A stretch of 64,000 nt of DNA from Luteimonas sp. MC1825 (lineage in GTDB: Bacteria > Pseudomonadota > Gammaproteobacteria > Xanthomonadales > Xanthomonadaceae): NCBI RefSeq assembly GCF_014764385.1, contig NZ_CP061714.1:1550001-1614000 (forward strand), in the 5' to 3' direction. Shown piece by piece: positions 1-13,598 of the stretch. Numbering within the stretch: the first letter of the stretch is position 1; each line of letters opens with the position of its first letter. The notes beneath the pieces were generated by a model that saw only the letters and a list, made by a program, of their open reading frames with translations, made no database searches and was not told where the DNA came from. Both the position numbers and the translations under genes were made by a program.

Positions 1-2
1 GG

Positions 3-179
3 TTTCCCGAGGATTTCCCGTTCCTCGACGACCTGCGCCACAGGAACTTCGTGGCCTCGCGCGCGATCGACGACGCCACCATGACCGGCCCCCGCCTGCG
101 CTCGGTGCTGGCCAGGGACGTGCAGGCGCTGGCCCCGTTCGTCGACTACCTGTGCGCAGCCCTGGACCTGGAGTTCTGA
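3..179 (+). CDS. DUF2461 family protein, C-terminal fragment
   Basis: The window opens inside this gene. Only the last 58 codons are present, ending in TGA at 177-179. The visible residues include FPFLDDLRHRNFVASR followed by a leucine- and alanine-rich helix ending in DYLCAALDLEF. This matches my memory of the C-terminus of the DUF2461 (TIGR02453) family, where a conserved L-(K/R)-x-K/R-D/N-F-V/I-A segment precedes a terminal helix. The function of that family is unknown. The stop overlaps the start of the next gene by one base (TGATG), so the two are probably co-transcribed and translationally coupled. The assignment is moderate because only the tail can be read. Confidence 0.6.
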   Translation, partial: FPEDFPFLDDLRHRNFVASRAIDDATMTGPRLRSVLARDVQALAPFVDYLCAALDLEF

Positions 180-727
180 TGATGGCAAAGACCAACAGCC
201 GATGGATCATCCTCGCCTGCCTGCTGCTTGCGGCGTTGCTGGCCTGGGTGGCCAGCGGGCCATACCGCACGCTGGCCGCGATCCGCGACGCGGTGAAGAC
301 CGAAGACGCAGGCGCGCTGGCGCGCCAGGTCGATTTCCCCGCGCTGCGCGCCAGCCTGAAGCTGCAGCTGCAGGACCGCATCGTCCGCGAGGCCGGCGCA
401 GGCGTGCAGGCCGATCCGTTCGGTGCGTTCGGGCTGCGCATCGCCACCGGACTCGCCGGCGGACTGGTCGATGCCATGGTCACGCCGGCCGGACTGGGCG
501 CGCTGATGGAAGGCCGCAAGAGCTGGAACCGTGCCAGCGGCATCGCGCCGCCGTCGCGCCGCGACACCACGGGGCAGTCGGAGCCGCTGCCCGATCCGCG
601 CCACCGCTTCGAGTCGCCGTCGCGCTTCACCGCCACCGTGGCCCACGCCGGCGGCGACGAGGTCGTGTTCGTGCTGACCCGGCAGGGGCTGCAGTGGAAG
701 CTGTCGGATATCCGCCTCGCGGAGTGA
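179..727 (+). CDS. DUF2939 domain-containing protein (single N-terminal membrane anchor)
   Basis: This is a 182-residue protein. Residues 8-25 form one hydrophobic segment (IILACLLLAALLAWVASG), giving a signal anchor or uncleaved signal peptide. The body then reads as DUF2939: a helix with AIRDAVKTEDAGALARQVDF and ALRASLKLQL, a middle region with GLAGGLVDAMVTPAGL, and a C-terminal strand pair ending QGLQWKLSDIRL. DUF2939 proteins are common in Xanthomonadaceae and have no known function. The start at 179 overlaps the upstream stop (TGATG) and has GGAG five bases before it; a second ATG follows at 182. A longer frame opens at 152 inside the upstream gene, but no RBS supports it. Predicted location is the inner membrane facing the periplasm. 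Confidence 0.75.
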   Translation: MMAKTNSRWIILACLLLAALLAWVASGPYRTLAAIRDAVKTEDAGALARQVDFPALRASLKLQLQDRIVREAGAGVQADPFGAFGLRIATGLAGGLVDAMVTPAGLGALMEGRKSWNRASGIAPPSRRDTTGQSEPLPDPRHRFESPSRFTATVAHAGGDEVVFVLTRQGLQWKLSDIRLAE

Positions 728-751
728 GCTGCGCCGGAAATGGGTGAAGCG

Positions 752-1657
752 TCAGGCGTTGGAGACGCCGTGCGGCACGTGCCCGGTGGTGACGTGCTGG
801 CGCGCCGACTCGATGTTGTGCTGCGAATCGTCGAAGAAGATGTCCGCGCCGAACACATCCAGGAACGGACCCTTGGCGCGGCCGCCCAGGAACAGCGCCT
901 CGTCCAGGCGCACGCCCCACTCGCGCAGCGTGCGGATCACGCGCTCGTGCGCGGGCGCAGAACGCGCTGTGACCAGCGCCGTACGGATCGGCGAGGCCTC
1001 GCCCGGCGGATAGGCCGCCTGCAGGTGGTGCAGCGCATCGAGGAAGCCGCGGAACGGACCGCCCGACAGCGCCTCGCGGGCGCGCTCGCGCTCGTGCTTG
1101 TGGAAGGCCTCGATGCCGCCTTCGCGCGACACCCGCTCGCCTTCGTCGCCGAAGATCACCGCGTCGCCGTCGAACGCGATGCGCAACTGGTCGTGGCGGT
1201 GCGCCGGCGCCTTGGCCGGCAGGATGGTGGCCGCGGCCACGCCGTTTTCCAGCGCCGCGCGCACCGAATCGGGATTGGCCGACAGGAACAGCTGCGCGCC
1301 GAACGGACGGATGTAGGGCCAGGTCGGCTCGCCGGAGGTGAACGTGGCGCGCGAGATGGCCAGGCCGTGGTGCTGGATGGCGTTGAAGATGCGCAGCCCG
1401 GTGTCGGCGGAGTTGCGCGACAGCAGGATCACCTCGACCCGCGGGGCATCGGGCGCGGCGCCCTCGTTGAGCCCCAGCAGCTTGCGCACCAGCGGGAACG
1501 CGATGCCCGGCTCGAGGATGTCGTCCTCGTTGGCGCGCTGGTGCTCGGCGTAGGCCTCGATGCCGTCACGCTCGAACAGCGCATGGCTGTCCTCGAGGTC
1601 GAACAGGGCGCGGGAGGAAATGGCGACGGTGAGCGGCGGGAGCACGGTGGATGGCAT
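752..1657 (-). CDS. 5'-nucleotidase (bacterial cytosolic 5_nucleotid family)
   Basis: The 301-residue protein matches the 5'-nucleotidase family PF06189, a HAD-like group that dephosphorylates nucleoside monophosphates. Recognisable segments are LTVAISSRALFDLEDSHALF near the N-terminus, EVILLSRNSADTGLRIFNAI around residue 75, ISRATFTSGEPTWPYI, a central IAFDGDAVIFGDE aspartate motif, and a C-terminal FGADIFFDDSQHNIESA that resembles the last acidic HAD motif. The start at 1657 (MPSTVLPPL) is preferred over the in-frame ATG at 1699, because the family begins just before the first strand and the extension is not conserved-looking. It converges with the DUF2939 gene and lies downstream of nadK in the same direction, so NMP turnover and NADP synthesis may share a transcript. 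Confidence 0.85.
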   Translation of the reverse strand: MPSTVLPPLTVAISSRALFDLEDSHALFERDGIEAYAEHQRANEDDILEPGIAFPLVRKLLGLNEGAAPDAPRVEVILLSRNSADTGLRIFNAIQHHGLAISRATFTSGEPTWPYIRPFGAQLFLSANPDSVRAALENGVAAATILPAKAPAHRHDQLRIAFDGDAVIFGDEGERVSREGGIEAFHKHERERAREALSGGPFRGFLDALHHLQAAYPPGEASPIRTALVTARSAPAHERVIRTLREWGVRLDEALFLGGRAKGPFLDVFGADIFFDDSQHNIESARQHVTTGHVPHGVSNA

Positions 1658-1727
1658 GCCGCCAGTATGCGCGAGCGCCGTCGCAGGACGCGAGACCACG
1701 CGCCGCGGCCTGCACGCGTTGGCGCGA

Positions 1728-2513
1728 TCAGGCCTCGAACTGCTCGCTGAGGATGCGTTCTTCGAGGTTGTGCTCCGGATCGAACAGCAGGGTCACCGTG
1801 CGCTCGTGCGACTCCTGGATGGTCACCTCGACCACGTCGCGCACCTCGTGCGAGTCCGCCGTGGCGCTGACCGGGCGCTTGTAGGGATCAAGTACGCGGA
1901 AGCGCACCAGGGTGTCGGCCTTCAGCAACGCGCCGCGCCAGCGCCGCGGCCGGAACGGCGCGATCGGCGTGAGCGCCACCACGCTCGAGCCCAGCGGCAG
2001 GATCGGCCCGTGCGCGGAATAGTTGTAGGCGGTGCTGCCGGCGGGCGTGGCGACCATCACGCCGTCGCAGACCAGCTCGTCCAGGCGCACCTGGCCGTTG
2101 AGCTCGATGGCCACGTGCGCCGCCTGGCGCGTCTGGCGCAGCAGCGACACCTCGTTGTAGGCGAGCGAACCGACGCTCACCCCGGATTCGGTGGACGCCA
2201 CCATTTCCAGCGGGCGCAGCACGGCCGGCTCCGCGGCCTGCAGCCGCACCATCAGGTCGGGCACGACCCCCTCGTTGCCATGATGGTGGTTCATCAAGAA
2301 GCCGACGCTGCCAAGCTTCAGCCCGTACACCGGCTTGCCCAGCGCGCCGTGGCGATGCAGCGTCTGCAGCATGAATCCATCGCCGCCGAGCGCACAGATG
2401 ATGTCCGCGTCCTCGGGTCGCTGCTGGCCATGGCGGGAGGTGAGCTGCGCCAGTGCCTGCTGGGCGTCGGCCGTCTGGCTGGCGAGGAAGGCGATGCGGG
2501 GCGATCCGGTCAT
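1728..2513 (-). CDS. nadK: NAD kinase
   Basis: This 261-residue enzyme phosphorylates NAD to NADP in the cytoplasm using ATP. The diagnostic GGDG motif is at residues 43-46 ([11 protein letters not shown]), followed by NHHHGN, the conserved AYNEVSLLR strand, [15 protein letters not shown] and the HGPILP loop. The length fits the short gammaproteobacterial type. The start at 2513 ([13 protein letters not shown]) gives the correct nucleotide-binding first strand; the frame is open to 2726 only because it runs antisense through the end of the glutamate dehydrogenase gene. A GC-rich perfect hairpin lies immediately upstream, between this gene and that one. Confidence 0.95.
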   Translation of the reverse strand: MTGSPRIAFLASQTADAQQALAQLTSRHGQQRPEDADIICALGGDGFMLQTLHRHGALGKPVYGLKLGSVGFLMNHHHGNEGVVPDLMVRLQAAEPAVLRPLEMVASTESGVSVGSLAYNEVSLLRQTRQAAHVAIELNGQVRLDELVCDGVMVATPAGSTAYNYSAHGPILPLGSSVVALTPIAPFRPRRWRGALLKADTLVRFRVLDPYKRPVSATADSHEVRDVVEVTIQESHERTVTLLFDPEHNLEERILSEQFEA

Positions 2514-2550
2514 GTCGCCAGCATACCCGCAGGCCCGCCCTGCAACGCGG

Positions 2551-2575
2551 CCCTCCCCCGCATCGCGGGGGAGGG
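2551..2575. repeat. Perfect 11-bp GC hairpin between gdh and nadK
   Basis: The arms are CCCTCCCCCGC (2551-2561) and GCGGGGGAGGG (2565-2575), with a three-base loop. Neither strand has a T-tract directly after the stem, so a classical intrinsic terminator is unlikely. Similar C-rich/G-rich hairpins are frequent intergenic repeats in Xanthomonadaceae genomes. I cannot count other copies from one window. Confidence 0.6.
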
Positions 2576-2590
2576 GGAAACGCCCGGCCC

Positions 2591-5500
2591 TCAGCCGGCG
2601 CTGGCCAGCTGCGCGAGCCGGCGCACCGCCACCGACGCCGTCGGATAGTCCAGCGTCTTCTGCGCCGCCAGCTCGGCGAGCATGGCGAGGGTGAACTTCA
2701 ACGCCGCGTCGTCGCGCGCGAGCCAATGCGCGACCTTGGCATCGGCATCACGGGCCGGCATCGACAGCACCTGGCCCACCAGCGCGCGGTGCTGCGCGGC
2801 GAGTTCGTCGCGCAGGGCGCCGTGCGCGACCGCATGCCAGCGCCCATCCACGGCCAGCGCATCGATCTGCGCGACCAGCCACGGCAGGTTGAGCGCATCG
2901 GCGAGGCGGAAGTGCACGCGTGCGACCTCGGCCGGCTTGCGCTTGCGCTCGCGCGAAAGCTCGATGATGTCCGGGCTCGCCTCCAGGTACGGCAGCGCCG
3001 CCAGCTGGCCGCCGAGCTCGGCCGGCACGCCCTTGGCGCGCCAGTCAGCCAGCGACTGCTCGTAGGCCGGGCGCTGCGCGGCGGTGAGGATGTCCTCGCC
3101 GGCGCGGATGGCCTGGAAGCCGTCGTGGTAGCGCTCGACCGCGCTGGTGATGGTGGGCAGCGCGCCCGGCCGTGCCAGCAGCCAACGCGTGAACGAGCGC
3201 TGCAGCGACCAGATCACCTGCAGGGCGTCGATCTGCACCGATTCGGCGACCTTGCCGTCGAGCGCGTCGATCTGCGCCCACAGCGTGCGGGCTTCCAGCG
3301 TCTCGCGCGTCACGGTGAACGCCTTGGCGACCTCGGCCGGCGTGCGCCCGCTGTCCTCCTGCATGCGCAGCAGGAAGGTCGCGCCCATGCGGTTGATGGT
3401 GGAGTTGGTGACCGCGGTGGCGATGATCTCGCGCTTCAGGCGGTGCTGCTCCATCGCCTTGGCGTACTTGGCCTGCAAGGGCTGCGGGAAGTAGCGCTGC
3501 AGCTCACGCGAGAGGTACGGGTCTTCGGGGATGTCGGAATTGAGCAACTGCTCGAAGGCCACCAGCTTGGAGTACGAGAGCAGGATGGCGAGCTCCGGGC
3601 GGGTGAAGCCCTGGTTGCGCGCCTTGCGCTCGGCGATCTCCGCATCGCTGGGCAGGAACTCGATCTGGCGATCGAGCAGGCCCTGCGATTCCAGGGTGCG
3701 GATGAAGTGCTGCTTGGAGCCCAGGCGCGGCACGCTCATCCGCTCCATCAGGCTCAGCGCCTGGTTCTGGCGGTAGTTGTCGTGCAGCACGAGGCCGGCG
3801 ACCTCATCGGTCATCGCCTTGAGCAGGCTGTTGCGGTCGGCGAGCTTGAGCTTGCCGGCCTGCACCTGCGCGTTGAGCAGGATCTTGATGTTCACCTCGT
3901 GGTCGGAGGTGTCCACGCCGGCGGAGTTGTCGATGAAGTCGGTGTTGAGCAGCACGCCGGCCAGCGCGGCCTCGATGCGGCCGCGCTGGGTCATGCCCAG
4001 GTTGCCGCCCTCGCCCACCACGCGGCAGCGCAGCTCGCCGCCATTGACGCGGATGGCGTTGTTGGCACGGTCGCCGACGTCGGCGTGGGTCTCCGCGGCG
4101 CCCTTGACGTAGGTGCCGATGCCGCCGTTCCAGAGCAGGTCGACCGGCGCCTTCAGCACCGCCGCCATCAGCTCGTTCGGGGTCATCGCGGTGACGGCCG
4201 CGTCCAGGCCCAGCGCGGCGCGCATTTCCGGCGAGACCGGGATCGACTTCAGGCTGCGCGCGAACACGCCGCCGCCCTGGCTGATGAGGCCCTTGTCGTA
4301 ATCGTCCCAGCTCGAGCGCGGCACCTTGAACAGGCGCTGGCGCTCCTTGAACGAGCTTGCCGAATCCGGGTTCGGGTCGATGAAGATGTGGCGGTGGTCC
4401 ATCGCCGCGACCAGGCGGATGTGCTTCGACAGCAGCATGCCGTTGCCGAACACGTCGCCGGACATGTCGCCGATGCCGGCCACGGTGAAGTCCTGCTTCT
4501 GGCTGTCATGCCCGAGCGCGCGGAAGTGGCGCTTGACCGACTCCCATGCACCGCGCGCCGTGATGCCCATGCCCTTGTGGTCATAGCCCACCGAGCCGCC
4601 GGACGCGAACGCGTCGTCGAGCCAGTAGCCGTAGTCGCGGGAGATGCCGTTGGCGATGTCGGAGAAGGTCGCGGTGCCCTTGTCGGCGGCCACCACCATG
4701 TAGGGATCGGGATCGTCGTGGCGCACCACGTTCGCCGGCGGGATCACCTTGCCGTCCACGGTGAGGTTGTCGGTGACGTCGAGCAGGCCGCTGATGAAGC
4801 GGCGGTAGCAGGCGATGCCTTCCGCCTGCATCGCGTCGCGGTCGCCGCCCACGGGCGGGCGCTTGACGATGAAGCCGCCCTTGGAACCGACCGGCACGAT
4901 CACCGTGTTCTTCACCATCTGCGCCTTCACCAGGCCCAGCACCTCGGTACGGAAATCCTCGCGGCGGTCGGACCAGCGCAGGCCGCCGCGCGCCACCGGG
5001 CCAAAGCGCAGGTGGGTGCCCTCGACGTGCGGGCCGTAGACGAAGATCTCGCGGTAGGGGCGCGGCTTGGGCAGGTCCGGCACGGCGGCGGAGTCGAACT
5101 TGAAGGCCATGTAGTCCTTCGCCGCGCCGTCGGCGCCCAGCTGGTAGTAGCTGGTGCGCAGGGTGGCGTCGATCACGCCGACGTAGCTGCGCAGGATGCG
5201 GTCCTCGTCGAGGCTGGCCACGTCCTCGAGCATGTCGCGGATCGAGGCGCGCGCGGCGTCCATCGCGGCCGCCCTGCCCTTGTCGGCGGCGGGGTCGAAG
5301 CGCGCCTCGAACAGCGCCACCAGCAGGCGTGCCAGCGCCGGGTAACGCACCAGCGTCGCCTCGACGTAGCTCTGCGAGAACGGCACGCCGACCTGCAGCA
5401 GGTATTTGCAGTAACCGCGCAGCACGGCCACTTGGCGCCACTCCAGCCCGGCCACCGCGACCAGGCGGTTGAAGCCGTCGTTCTCGGCATCGCCGCGCCA

Positions 5501-7480
5501 GATGCTGACGAACGCCTCCTCGAACTTCGCCGCATCGGGCTCGGCGCCACCGACGACCTCGACCTCGAAGTCCTGGATCCAGGCCACGCGCGGCGCGTCC
5601 GCGCCAACCGGCCGCCCTTCGAGGCGGTGCGGATGCTCGGCAATCACGCGCAGCCCCATGTTCTCCATCATCGGCAGCACGTCCGACAGCGGCACGTCAT
5701 GGTCGGCACGGTAGAGCTTGAGGCGCAGCGGGCCCTCGCCTGGCTGCGCGCGCATGGCGCGCTGCAGGCTCAGGCGCAGGTCGTCCGGGCCGGCCAGCGC
5801 GTCGAGATGCACGACATCGGCAGCGGCGCCCTCGGGCGTCGCACGTTCGATGTACTGCACCGGAAGCGCGCGCCCCCAGCCGGACGCCAGCGCGAGGCCA
5901 CGCGCCTCGCCCTTTGCGCCGATCAGCGTCTCGCGCAGGTCGTCCTGCCAGTTGCGCACGATCGCGGCCAGCCCGTCCTGCAGCGCGGCCTCGTCCACGT
6001 CGACCGCCTCGCCGGTGCGCGGGCGCACCAGCATGTGCAGCTGCGCCAGCGGCGACTCGCCGAGGGTCACGTTGGCGTCGACATGGTCGGCGCCCAGCGC
6101 GTCCTTCAGCAACGCCTCCACGCGCAGGCGCACCTCGGTGTTGTAGCGGTCGCGCGGCACGTAGGCGAGCACGGAATAGAAACGGCCGTAGTGGTCGCGG
6201 CGCAGGAACAGGCGGCTGCGCACGCGCTCCTGCAGGCCGAGGATGCCGCTGGCGACCCGCTGCAGTTCGCCGCTCGAAGCCTGGAACAGCTCGTCGCGCG
6301 GCAGGCTCTCGAGGATGTGCTTGAGCGCCTTGCCGCTGTGGCCGGTATCGGCCAGGCCCGAGGCACCCATCACCTGCTCGTGGCGCTGGCGCACGATCGG
6401 GATGTCCCAGGGGCGGCGGTTGTAGGCGCTGGAGGTGTACAGGCCGAGGAAGCGCTTCTCGGTCGTGGCCTTGCCGCTCTTGCCGTCGAAGCCGAGCACG
6501 CCGATGTAATCCATGTAGCCGGGGCGGTGGATCGTGGAGCGGGCATTGGTCTTGGTGAGGATCAGCGGCTCGACGGTGCGCTCCGAGCGCTGCGCGCCGA
6601 CCGTGCTCAGCAGGCGCGGCTTGCCGACGTCACGTCCGCGCAGCAGGCCCAGGCCGGTGCCGTCGATCGCCTGCAGCACGTCGTCGCGGCCCTTGCGCAC
6701 GACTTCGTACTCGCGGTAGCCGAAGAATGTGAAGTGGTTGTCCGCTGCCCAACGCAGGAAGGCGCGGATCTCGGCGCGTTCCTCGTCGGACACCGGCAGC
6801 GGCGCGTCGGCAAGGCCGTCGGCCACCAGTTCCATGCGCGTGCGCATCGCGGCCCAGTCGTCGACGATGCTGCGGACATCCTCGAGCACGCCGCGCAGGG
6901 CCGCCTCGATACGCGCGCAGCCGTCCGGTGCCTGGCGGTCGATCTCCATGTGGATCAGGGACTCCGGCGCGCCCTCGCCCACGCCCTGCAGCTTGCCGGC
7001 GCGGTCGCGCCCGAGCTTCACCACGGGGTGTCCGAGCACGTGCACGCCGACGCCGAGTTCGGCCAGCGCCATGGTCACCGAATCGACCAGGAACGGCATG
7101 TCGTCATTGGCGATCTGCAGCACGGTGTGCTGCGTTTCCCAGCCGTGGCTGGCCAGGGTCGGGTTGAACAGGCGGACGCTCGCGACGCCCGGCTTGCGCT
7201 TGCCGAGGAAGCCGAGGAAGTCGGCGGCCAGCGCCGCCCAGCCATCGGCCTCATGCATGGCGATCTCGTCCTCGCCCATGCGCTGGTAGAACGCCGCCGC
7301 GAACGCGCTGGCGTCATCGCCGGCGGCCTTGCCCACGCGCTTGCGCAGCGCGGCCAGCACCGGGTCAAGGAGCCTTGCGTCGCGTGCGCCGGCGCGGCGT
7401 TCGCCGCTGGCGGGTGCGCGCGGCGCGTCCTGCTTCGCGTTGGTGTCGGGGGCGGGAGCCTTCTTGCGTGCGTTACTCAT
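2591..7480 (-). CDS. NAD-specific glutamate dehydrogenase (large type)
   Basis: This is a 1629-residue protein of the very large NAD-glutamate dehydrogenase family, which oxidatively deaminates glutamate to 2-oxoglutarate in the cytoplasm. The core is unmistakable: [19 protein letters not shown], then [20 protein letters not shown] and [10 protein letters not shown] in the middle of the chain, with [14 protein letters not shown] and [12 protein letters not shown] further on. The roughly 700-residue N-terminal part and the helical C-terminal part are the regulatory flanks seen in Streptomyces and Pseudomonas relatives. The start at 7480 ([11 protein letters not shown]) is chosen over the ATG at 7498; the first 40 residues are low-complexity and poorly constrained. 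It follows the acyl-CoA dehydrogenase gene in the same direction, separated by a hairpin. A 1682-codon frame antisense to it is a composition artefact. Confidence 0.95.
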   Translation of the reverse strand: MSNARKKAPAPDTNAKQDAPRAPASGERRAGARDARLLDPVLAALRKRVGKAAGDDASAFAAAFYQRMGEDEIAMHEADGWAALAADFLGFLGKRKPGVASVRLFNPTLASHGWETQHTVLQIANDDMPFLVDSVTMALAELGVGVHVLGHPVVKLGRDRAGKLQGVGEGAPESLIHMEIDRQAPDGCARIEAALRGVLEDVRSIVDDWAAMRTRMELVADGLADAPLPVSDEERAEIRAFLRWAADNHFTFFGYREYEVVRKGRDDVLQAIDGTGLGLLRGRDVGKPRLLSTVGAQRSERTVEPLILTKTNARSTIHRPGYMDYIGVLGFDGKSGKATTEKRFLGLYTSSAYNRRPWDIPIVRQRHEQVMGASGLADTGHSGKALKHILESLPRDELFQASSGELQRVASGILGLQERVRSRLFLRRDHYGRFYSVLAYVPRDRYNTEVRLRVEALLKDALGADHVDANVTLGESPLAQLHMLVRPRTGEAVDVDEAALQDGLAAIVRNWQDDLRETLIGAKGEARGLALASGWGRALPVQYIERATPEGAAADVVHLDALAGPDDLRLSLQRAMRAQPGEGPLRLKLYRADHDVPLSDVLPMMENMGLRVIAEHPHRLEGRPVGADAPRVAWIQDFEVEVVGGAEPDAAKFEEAFVSIWRGDAENDGFNRLVAVAGLEWRQVAVLRGYCKYLLQVGVPFSQSYVEATLVRYPALARLLVALFEARFDPAADKGRAAAMDAARASIRDMLEDVASLDEDRILRSYVGVIDATLRTSYYQLGADGAAKDYMAFKFDSAAVPDLPKPRPYREIFVYGPHVEGTHLRFGPVARGGLRWSDRREDFRTEVLGLVKAQMVKNTVIVPVGSKGGFIVKRPPVGGDRDAMQAEGIACYRRFISGLLDVTDNLTVDGKVIPPANVVRHDDPDPYMVVAADKGTATFSDIANGISRDYGYWLDDAFASGGSVGYDHKGMGITARGAWESVKRHFRALGHDSQKQDFTVAGIGDMSGDVFGNGMLLSKHIRLVAAMDHRHIFIDPNPDSASSFKERQRLFKVPRSSWDDYDKGLISQGGGVFARSLKSIPVSPEMRAALGLDAAVTAMTPNELMAAVLKAPVDLLWNGGIGTYVKGAAETHADVGDRANNAIRVNGGELRCRVVGEGGNLGMTQRGRIEAALAGVLLNTDFIDNSAGVDTSDHEVNIKILLNAQVQAGKLKLADRNSLLKAMTDEVAGLVLHDNYRQNQALSLMERMSVPRLGSKQHFIRTLESQGLLDRQIEFLPSDAEIAERKARNQGFTRPELAILLSYSKLVAFEQLLNSDIPEDPYLSRELQRYFPQPLQAKYAKAMEQHRLKREIIATAVTNSTINRMGATFLLRMQEDSGRTPAEVAKAFTVTRETLEARTLWAQIDALDGKVAESVQIDALQVIWSLQRSFTRWLLARPGALPTITSAVERYHDGFQAIRAGEDILTAAQRPAYEQSLADWRAKGVPAELGGQLAALPYLEASPDIIELSRERKRKPAEVARVHFRLADALNLPWLVAQIDALAVDGRWHAVAHGALRDELAAQHRALVGQVLSMPARDADAKVAHWLARDDAALKFTLAMLAELAAQKTLDYPTASVAVRRLAQLASAG

Positions 7481-7501
7481 GTCGTCATCCGGATGCAATG
7501 A

Positions 7502-7521
7502 GGCCCGCGCAGGCGCGGGCC
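7502..7521 (-). terminator. GC hairpin between acyl-CoA dehydrogenase gene and gdh
   Basis: Inverted repeat GGCCCGCG...CGCGGGCC with a four-base loop, read on the minus strand just after the acyl-CoA dehydrogenase stop and followed by TCATTG rather than a full T-run. It could be a weak terminator or an attenuating hairpin in the gdh leader. Confidence 0.45.
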
Positions 7522-7546
7522 AGGGAGTTGTGCCTGCAGGGGTGCG

Positions 7547-8695
7547 TCAGCGCAGCCCGGTTTCCTGCCTGGCGATGACCAGCCGCTGGATCTCGCTGGT
7601 GCCTTCGTAGATTTCGGTGATCTTGGCGTCGCGGAAATAGCGCTCGATGGGCATTTCCTTGGAGTAGCCCATGCCACCGTGGATCTGCACGGCCTGATGG
7701 GCGATCCACATCGCGGCCTCGGAGGCGGTGAGCTTGGCCACGGCAGCCTCCGTGGTGAAGCGCTTGCCCTGCCCCTTCAGCCATGCCGCGCGCAGCGTGA
7801 GCAGCAGCGACGCATCGAGCTTGCACTTCATGTCCGCGATCTTGGCCTGGGTCATCTGGAACGCGCCGATGGGCTGGCCGAACGCCTTGCGCTCCTTCAC
7901 GTATTCCAGCGTCGCCTCGTAGGCGGCGCGGCCAATGCCGATCGCCTGCGAGGCGATGCCGATGCGGCCGGCGTCGAGCACGCCCATGGCGATCTTGAAC
8001 CCCTGGCCTTCCTCGCCGAGCACGTCGTCGGCGCTGGCCACGTAGTCCTGGAATTCGATCTCGCAGGTGGCCGAGGCGCGGATGCCGAGCTTGGGCTCGG
8101 TCTTGCCGCGGTGGAAACCGGCGCGGTCGCCGTCGACCATGAACGCGGTGATGCCGCGCGCGCCCTTTTCCGGGTCGGTCATGGCGAACAGCACGAAGTA
8201 CTTCGCCACCGGGCCGGAGGTGATCCAGCTCTTCTTGCCGTTGATCACGTAGCTGCCGTCGGCCTGCTTCGCGGCGCGGCAGCGCATGGCGGTGGCGTCG
8301 GAGCCGGACTGCGGCTCGGTCAGGGCGAAGGCGCCGATCTCGCGGCCCTCGGCGATCGCGCGCACGTACTGCTGCTTCTGCGCCTCGGTGCCGTGGGTCA
8401 GGATGCCGTTGCAGAACAGCGAGTTGTTGACCGACATGATGGTGGAGTGCGCGGCATCGGCCGCGGCGATCTCGATCATCGCCAGCACGTAGGCCACCGG
8501 GTCCATGCCCGCGCCGCCGTATTCGGTCGGCACTTCGATGCCCATCAGGCCGTTCTCGCCGAGCAGGCGCATGTTCTCCAGCGGGAACTCGCCGCTGCGG
8601 TCGAAGCCCTCGGCGCTGGGCGCGATCTTCTCCTTCGCGATGCGCCGGGCCACGTCCTGGATCATCAACTGCTCTTCGGTAAGGCTGAAATCCAC
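7547..8695 (-). CDS. Acyl-CoA dehydrogenase
   Basis: This 382-residue flavoprotein carries out the first oxidation of acyl-CoA beta-oxidation. Family marks are the FAD-binding segment AFALTEPQSGSDA, the WITSGP strand, the glycine-rich IQIHGGMGYS-type segment (here VQIHGGMGYSKEMP) and the catalytic glutamate in EIYEGTSEIQ, about Glu364. This resembles short- or branched-chain (SCAD/BCAD) enzymes. The start is GTG at 8695 (VDFSLTEEQ), with AGGAG six bases upstream. The 49 additional codons back to 8842 lie in the promoter region of the divergent regulator and look non-coding. It may be co-transcribed with the downstream glutamate dehydrogenase. Confidence 0.92.
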   Translation of the reverse strand: MDFSLTEEQLMIQDVARRIAKEKIAPSAEGFDRSGEFPLENMRLLGENGLMGIEVPTEYGGAGMDPVAYVLAMIEIAAADAAHSTIMSVNNSLFCNGILTHGTEAQKQQYVRAIAEGREIGAFALTEPQSGSDATAMRCRAAKQADGSYVINGKKSWITSGPVAKYFVLFAMTDPEKGARGITAFMVDGDRAGFHRGKTEPKLGIRASATCEIEFQDYVASADDVLGEEGQGFKIAMGVLDAGRIGIASQAIGIGRAAYEATLEYVKERKAFGQPIGAFQMTQAKIADMKCKLDASLLLTLRAAWLKGQGKRFTTEAAVAKLTASEAAMWIAHQAVQIHGGMGYSKEMPIERYFRDAKITEIYEGTSEIQRLVIARQETGLR

Positions 8696-8843
8696 GCTTC
8701 GCTCCTGCTGTGCGCCGCGCGAATGCGGCGGCCGCTCCGGAGCGCATTCTAGCCAGCCCGCCGGGCCGCGGCCATCGAACACGCACGCGCGGCCGTCGCG
8801 CATTGGCATCGCATGCCCCGCGCGGGCGCCGGGGCGTCGCAAC

Positions 8844-8872
8844 TTGACCCTGTGCGCGACGCCGCAGACAAT
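8844..8872 (+). promoter_or_regulatory. Sigma70-type promoter of the ArsR-metH operon
   Basis: TTGACC (8844-8849) and GACAAT (8867-8872) are separated by 17 bp, the optimal spacing. The predicted start of transcription falls near 8879, inside the palindrome at 8874-8891. The GTG start of the regulator is 30 bp downstream of the -10 box. Confidence 0.6.
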
Positions 8873-8873
8873 G

Positions 8874-8891
8874 CATCGCTATATCGCGATG
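8874..8891. promoter_or_regulatory. Candidate operator of the ArsR-type methionine regulator
   Basis: CATCGC and GCGATG arms are separated by six bases (TATATC), and an 8-bp self-complementary core ATCGCGAT sits at 8883-8890. The element covers the predicted +1 and touches the GGGGAG ribosome-binding site at 8891-8896. That position fits repression by the adjacent ArsR-family protein. Binding by that protein is inferred. Confidence 0.5.
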
Positions 8892-8901
8892 GGGAGATAC
8901 C

Positions 8902-9827
8902 GTGGATCTTGAAGCCTGGTCGAGCCACCTGAAAGTGCTCGCCGATCCCACCCGCGTGCGGCTGCTGGCCCTGCTGGATGGCGACGAGATGACCGTGGCC
9001 GAGCTGTCCGCGATCACCCAGCTGGCGCAGCCACGCGTGTCCACCCACCTCGCCCGCCTCAAGGAAGCCGGACTGGTGCGCGACCGGCGCGCCGGTGTGT
9101 CCGCCTACTATCGCTTCGACGAGGAGCGTCTGGACCCCGCGCAACGCGCGCTCTGGGGCACGCTGCGCGACGGGAGTGACGACCCGCTGCTGCGCCAGGA
9201 TGCCGAACGCGTGGCCGGGGTGCTGGCGATGCGCGCCGCCGACCAGAACTGGGCGGATTCGGTGGCCGGCGACATGGAGCGCCATTACTCGCCCGGCCGG
9301 ACCTGGGAGGCGATGGCGCGCTCGGCGCTGCCCCTGCTCGAAACCGGCGACGTGCTCGACATCGCCTCCGGCGATGGCGTGCTGGCCGAACTGCTGGCGC
9401 CGCACGCCAAGCGCTACGTGTGCATCGACGCGAGCCCGCGCGTGGTCGCCGCCGCGCGCGAACGCCTGCGCCGCTACCGCAACGTGGAGGTCAGCGAGGC
9501 GGACATGCACGCGCTCCCGTTCGACGACGCAAGCTTCGACCTGGTGGTGCTGATGCATGCCCTGACCTACGCCAGCAAGCCCGCGGCGGCGGTGGCCGAA
9601 TCCGCGCGGGTGCTGCGCCCGGGCGGGCGACTGCTGTTGACCAGCCTTGCGCGACACGAACACCGCGGTGCGGTCGATGCCTTCGGCCACGTGAACCTGG
9701 GGTTCACCGACAAGGAACTGAAGCGCTTCGTCGACAAGGCCGGCCTGTCGCTGCAGTCGTGCGAGACGGTCACCCGCGAAAAGCGCCCGCCCCACTTCGA
9801 AGTCATCTCGCTCATCGCAGGCAAGCC

Positions 9828-9831
<4 letters not shown>
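8902..9831 (+). CDS. ArsR-family regulator fused to a SAM-dependent methyltransferase domain
   Basis: The 309-residue protein has two domains. Residues 1-90 form an ArsR winged helix-turn-helix ([42 protein letters not shown], then the wing with VSAYYRF). Residues 130-305 are a class I methyltransferase fold with motif [16 protein letters not shown], an acidic residue in YVCIDAS, and [16 protein letters not shown]. The cysteine pair of metal-sensing ArsR proteins is absent from the helix-turn-helix, so metals are unlikely to be the signal. It heads the split metH operon with ATGA coupling, so SAM or S-adenosylhomocysteine is the obvious candidate ligand. The SahR family is the known precedent for an ArsR-type methionine-cycle regulator. 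The start is GTG at 8902 after GGGGAG. Confidence 0.9.
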
Positions 9832-13588
<3,757 letters not shown>

Positions 13589-13598
13589 AGCCGCGCGC

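Noticed and set aside
2453..7501. 1682-codon frame on the plus strand
   Set aside because: It is exactly antisense to the glutamate dehydrogenase gene, has no recognisable domain and is rich in Arg, Ala, His and Val, as expected from codon bias in GC-rich genes.
8815..8835. GCCCCG-n9-CGGGGC hairpin upstream of the ArsR gene as a terminator or riboswitch
   Set aside because: There is no T-tract and no upstream plus-strand transcript to end. I could not fold the region into a known SAM or SAH riboswitch, and it lies upstream of the predicted promoter.
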